From: Bacteroidota bacterium
GTDB taxonomy: Bacteria; Bacteroidota; Bacteroidia; Chitinophagales; Saprospiraceae
NCBI GenBank assembly: GCA_029781865.1
Contig: JAKOVW010000081.1
Span: 186,001-250,000, forward strand
Direction: 5' to 3'
DNA length: 64,000 nt
A program made the position numbers and the translations under genes. Of this stretch, positions 62,678 through 64,000 are shown piece after piece (position 1 is the stretch's first letter; each line of letters starts with the position of its first letter). The notes below the pieces were generated by a model. It worked only from the letters and a program-made list of their open reading frames with translations, ran no database searches and had not been told where the DNA came from.

Positions 62678-63076
62678 TTATGATAGTTTCTCCAAAAAAT
62701 CCTTGAGCTCATGCAGAATATTGTCTTCAGCATGATTTACAGATTTGAAAACACTTGCAATGTTGTTGCAGGTGTGCATAATTTTTTCTTTTACCAAAAC
62801 ATCAAACAAGCGTTTGTGTTCTGTTGCATAATCCGTAAATTCTTTATAGGCATCTTTATAGGAATACCGGTTATCTTCCAACCATTCAAATATAGCTTCA
62901 ATTTCAAATGCAAGATCTGTGTTAAATTCATCCTGATCATTATCGATGGACTTCCAGATCGATACCACTTCTTCGTGTAATTTATATAATTCTTTACTGT
63001 TTACATTTCCATCGCAATCTGCAATGGCATAAAACAAGTAGGCTAATTTTTCGTAAAAAGACTCCGGTTTTTTCAT
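62678..63076 (-). CDS. TerB-like helical protein
   Basis: A 132-residue all-helical protein. The N-terminal segment AYLFYAIADCDGNVNSKELY resembles the TerB fold (helix, A-x-A-D-G-x-V-x-x-x-E), whose acidic face is thought to bind metal. No other ter genes are nearby, so tellurite resistance is not implied. It is acidic and without a signal peptide. A minus-strand TATCTTTG at 63110-63103 lies 26 bases upstream. Confidence 0.6.
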   Translation of the reverse strand: MKKPESFYEKLAYLFYAIADCDGNVNSKELYKLHEEVVSIWKSIDNDQDEFNTDLAFEIEAIFEWLEDNRYSYKDAYKEFTDYATEHKRLFDVLVKEKIMHTCNNIASVFKSVNHAEDNILHELKDFLEKLS

Positions 63077-63102
63077 GTCGATTAATGGTTAATACTATAC
63101 GG

Positions 63103-63110
63103 CAAAGATA
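63103..63110 (-). promoter_or_regulatory. Bacteroidota -7 promoter element (TATCTTTG)
   Basis: An exact consensus match on the minus strand, 26 bases before the TerB-like ATG. Confidence 0.5.
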
Positions 63111-63363
63111 ATATACTTATACTACAAGAACTAAGAAGATTGATAGTAAACGGATCGTAAAGAAACCTCAGGGATTCTATTCTATAGAGCGAATGTAAAA
63201 TTACAACTAGCTTGTGATGCGATTGATTTGAAATCAATGGAAATAGAATAAAGCTTGTTTAACTATTTTGTACGCAATGAATCATCTGATTCGCGCTTTA
63301 TTCTCAATGGTTGCATCAAGCTTTATCGATACAAGTTTAATACATCTGGGTTTCAGATCTGTT

Positions 63364-64000
63364 TTAAAAAATCATCAATCCGATTTTCCATGCATTGTAT
63401 TTATACTGGTCATTATCTTTAAACAATGTACTCAGATCGTAATTGAATCCGATGTGAATGTGTTTATATCCTATAGAAGCACTCAGACCGTAGATTGTCT
63501 TTTGAAAATTGTAATTTTTATCCAAAGTAAGTTCAGCCTTTTCATCTAAAGAGGTAGTGTATTCCAGGATTTGTTCATGATTGGTAATAAAACCAACATA
63601 GCCGCCGACATTAATGGCCAGTTTATTTGGTTTGAATTGCAGTCCAACCGGAATTCTGAAATAATGCAGATTTAAAGAAGCTTTATCCACTTTCTCAACC
63701 GTGTAAAATTCGGCTTTATCATTTTTAAGAGTCAGCTGTTGAACATTTTCCTTTTGAGTGAGCTTGCGATAATCCCATCCGATACCGTAATAAAGGGACC
63801 AGGGACCGCGATTACTTTTGCCCAGTCTGGTTTGAAGCAAGATATCAAATTCGCCAAACCAGCAATAGGAACTCCACACTTTGAATTTAGGATAGGTAAT
63901 TCCGGATTGTGTGCTGCTCTGACTAAGACCATTCCAGAACATTCCATAGCGCAGTTTAAATGTGGTTCTTCTTCCGGATCCGGTGATGAGATTTATTGGA
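63364..64000 (-). CDS. Outer-membrane beta-barrel protein (5' end beyond window)
   Basis: The frame stays open to the right edge (PINLITGSGRRTTFKLRYGM leads into the part shown), so the true start is outside. The visible ~212 residues have alternating amphipathic strands: KVWSSYCWFGEFDILLQTRL, RGPWSLYYGIGWDYRKL, YFRIPVGLQFKPNKLAINVG and IGYKHIHIGFNYDLSTLF. They end WKIGLMIF, a typical barrel closing strand. It belongs to the PorT/OMP_b-brl type. Function unknown. Confidence 0.75.
   Translation of the reverse strand, partial: PINLITGSGRRTTFKLRYGMFWNGLSQSSTQSGITYPKFKVWSSYCWFGEFDILLQTRLGKSNRGPWSLYYGIGWDYRKLTQKENVQQLTLKNDKAEFYTVEKVDKASLNLHYFRIPVGLQFKPNKLAINVGGYVGFITNHEQILEYTTSLDEKAELTLDKNYNFQKTIYGLSASIGYKHIHIGFNYDLSTLFKDNDQYKYNAWKIGLMIF

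Overview
The window looks like a chromosomal segment of a gliding-type Bacteroidota, probably related to Saprospiria (the class is inference). The sequence evidence is: many genes preceded by the Bacteroidota -7 promoter motif TAnnTTTG, often only a few bases from the start codon; gldD and gldE in the mutY-ssb-gldE-gldD order; several secreted proteins ending in type IX secretion (T9SS) sorting domains; AT-rich DNA; and mostly weak Shine-Dalgarno sequences. No phage, insertion sequence or CRISPR array was seen.

Layout. 1-3592 is a minus-strand block (dtd, MazG-like, OppC-like permease, SpoIIE-type phosphatase, TM2/TPR protein). 3593-4046 is AT-rich and carries three DnaA-box-like 9-mers. 4047-7968 (plus) has heme A synthase, an alpha/beta hydrolase, and an ECF sigma factor overlapping a membrane protein that combines an anti-sigma-like N-terminus with a beta-barrel-like C-terminus. 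8226-17317 is mainly housekeeping: gldD/gldE/ssb/mutY, lgt, mtaB, a thioredoxin/MsrA-like fusion, and a second ECF sigma factor with a tiny zinc-less anti-sigma-like partner. 17505-27540 has prfA, a secreted protein made of four Cys-rich repeats, a lipoprotein/barrel pair, a giant degenerate-protease/barrel protein and an MBL hydrolase.

27541-28389 is a gene-free stretch holding one perfect parS-type palindrome. Next comes a polyhydroxyalkanoate (PHA) module: phaC and phaE (class III synthase) divergent from a phaJ-like hydratase. Promoter, operator-like palindrome and terminator elements are visible there. 31.6-40.6 kb holds a T9SS metalloprotease, sdaA, a Kazal lipoprotein, asnB, a GT87-like membrane enzyme and a sugar epimerase. 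A tRNA with anticodon CAT follows, with a complete promoter and terminator.

41.1-47.1 kb is a minus-strand run of possible detoxification or resistance-type enzymes: three esterases, a B1-like metallo-beta-lactamase with an altered zinc site, a double GNAT and a Nim-like flavoprotein. 47.8-56.8 kb is accessory: hsp20, an orphan SecD-head-like protein, a decayed duplicate of a T9SS protein, an HDxxH putative metallopeptidase, an AraC/dienelactone-hydrolase pair, and six tandem ~114-bp palindromic repeats. 56.9-64.0 kb returns to core genes (trmB, isoaspartyl peptidase, aroA, osmC-like, GNAT, TerB-like) and ends in a truncated outer-membrane barrel gene.

The parS site, and more weakly the DnaA-box cluster with divergent genes around it, suggest the window lies near the chromosomal origin. 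The PHA module with its embedded regulatory sites is the clearest self-contained metabolic unit.
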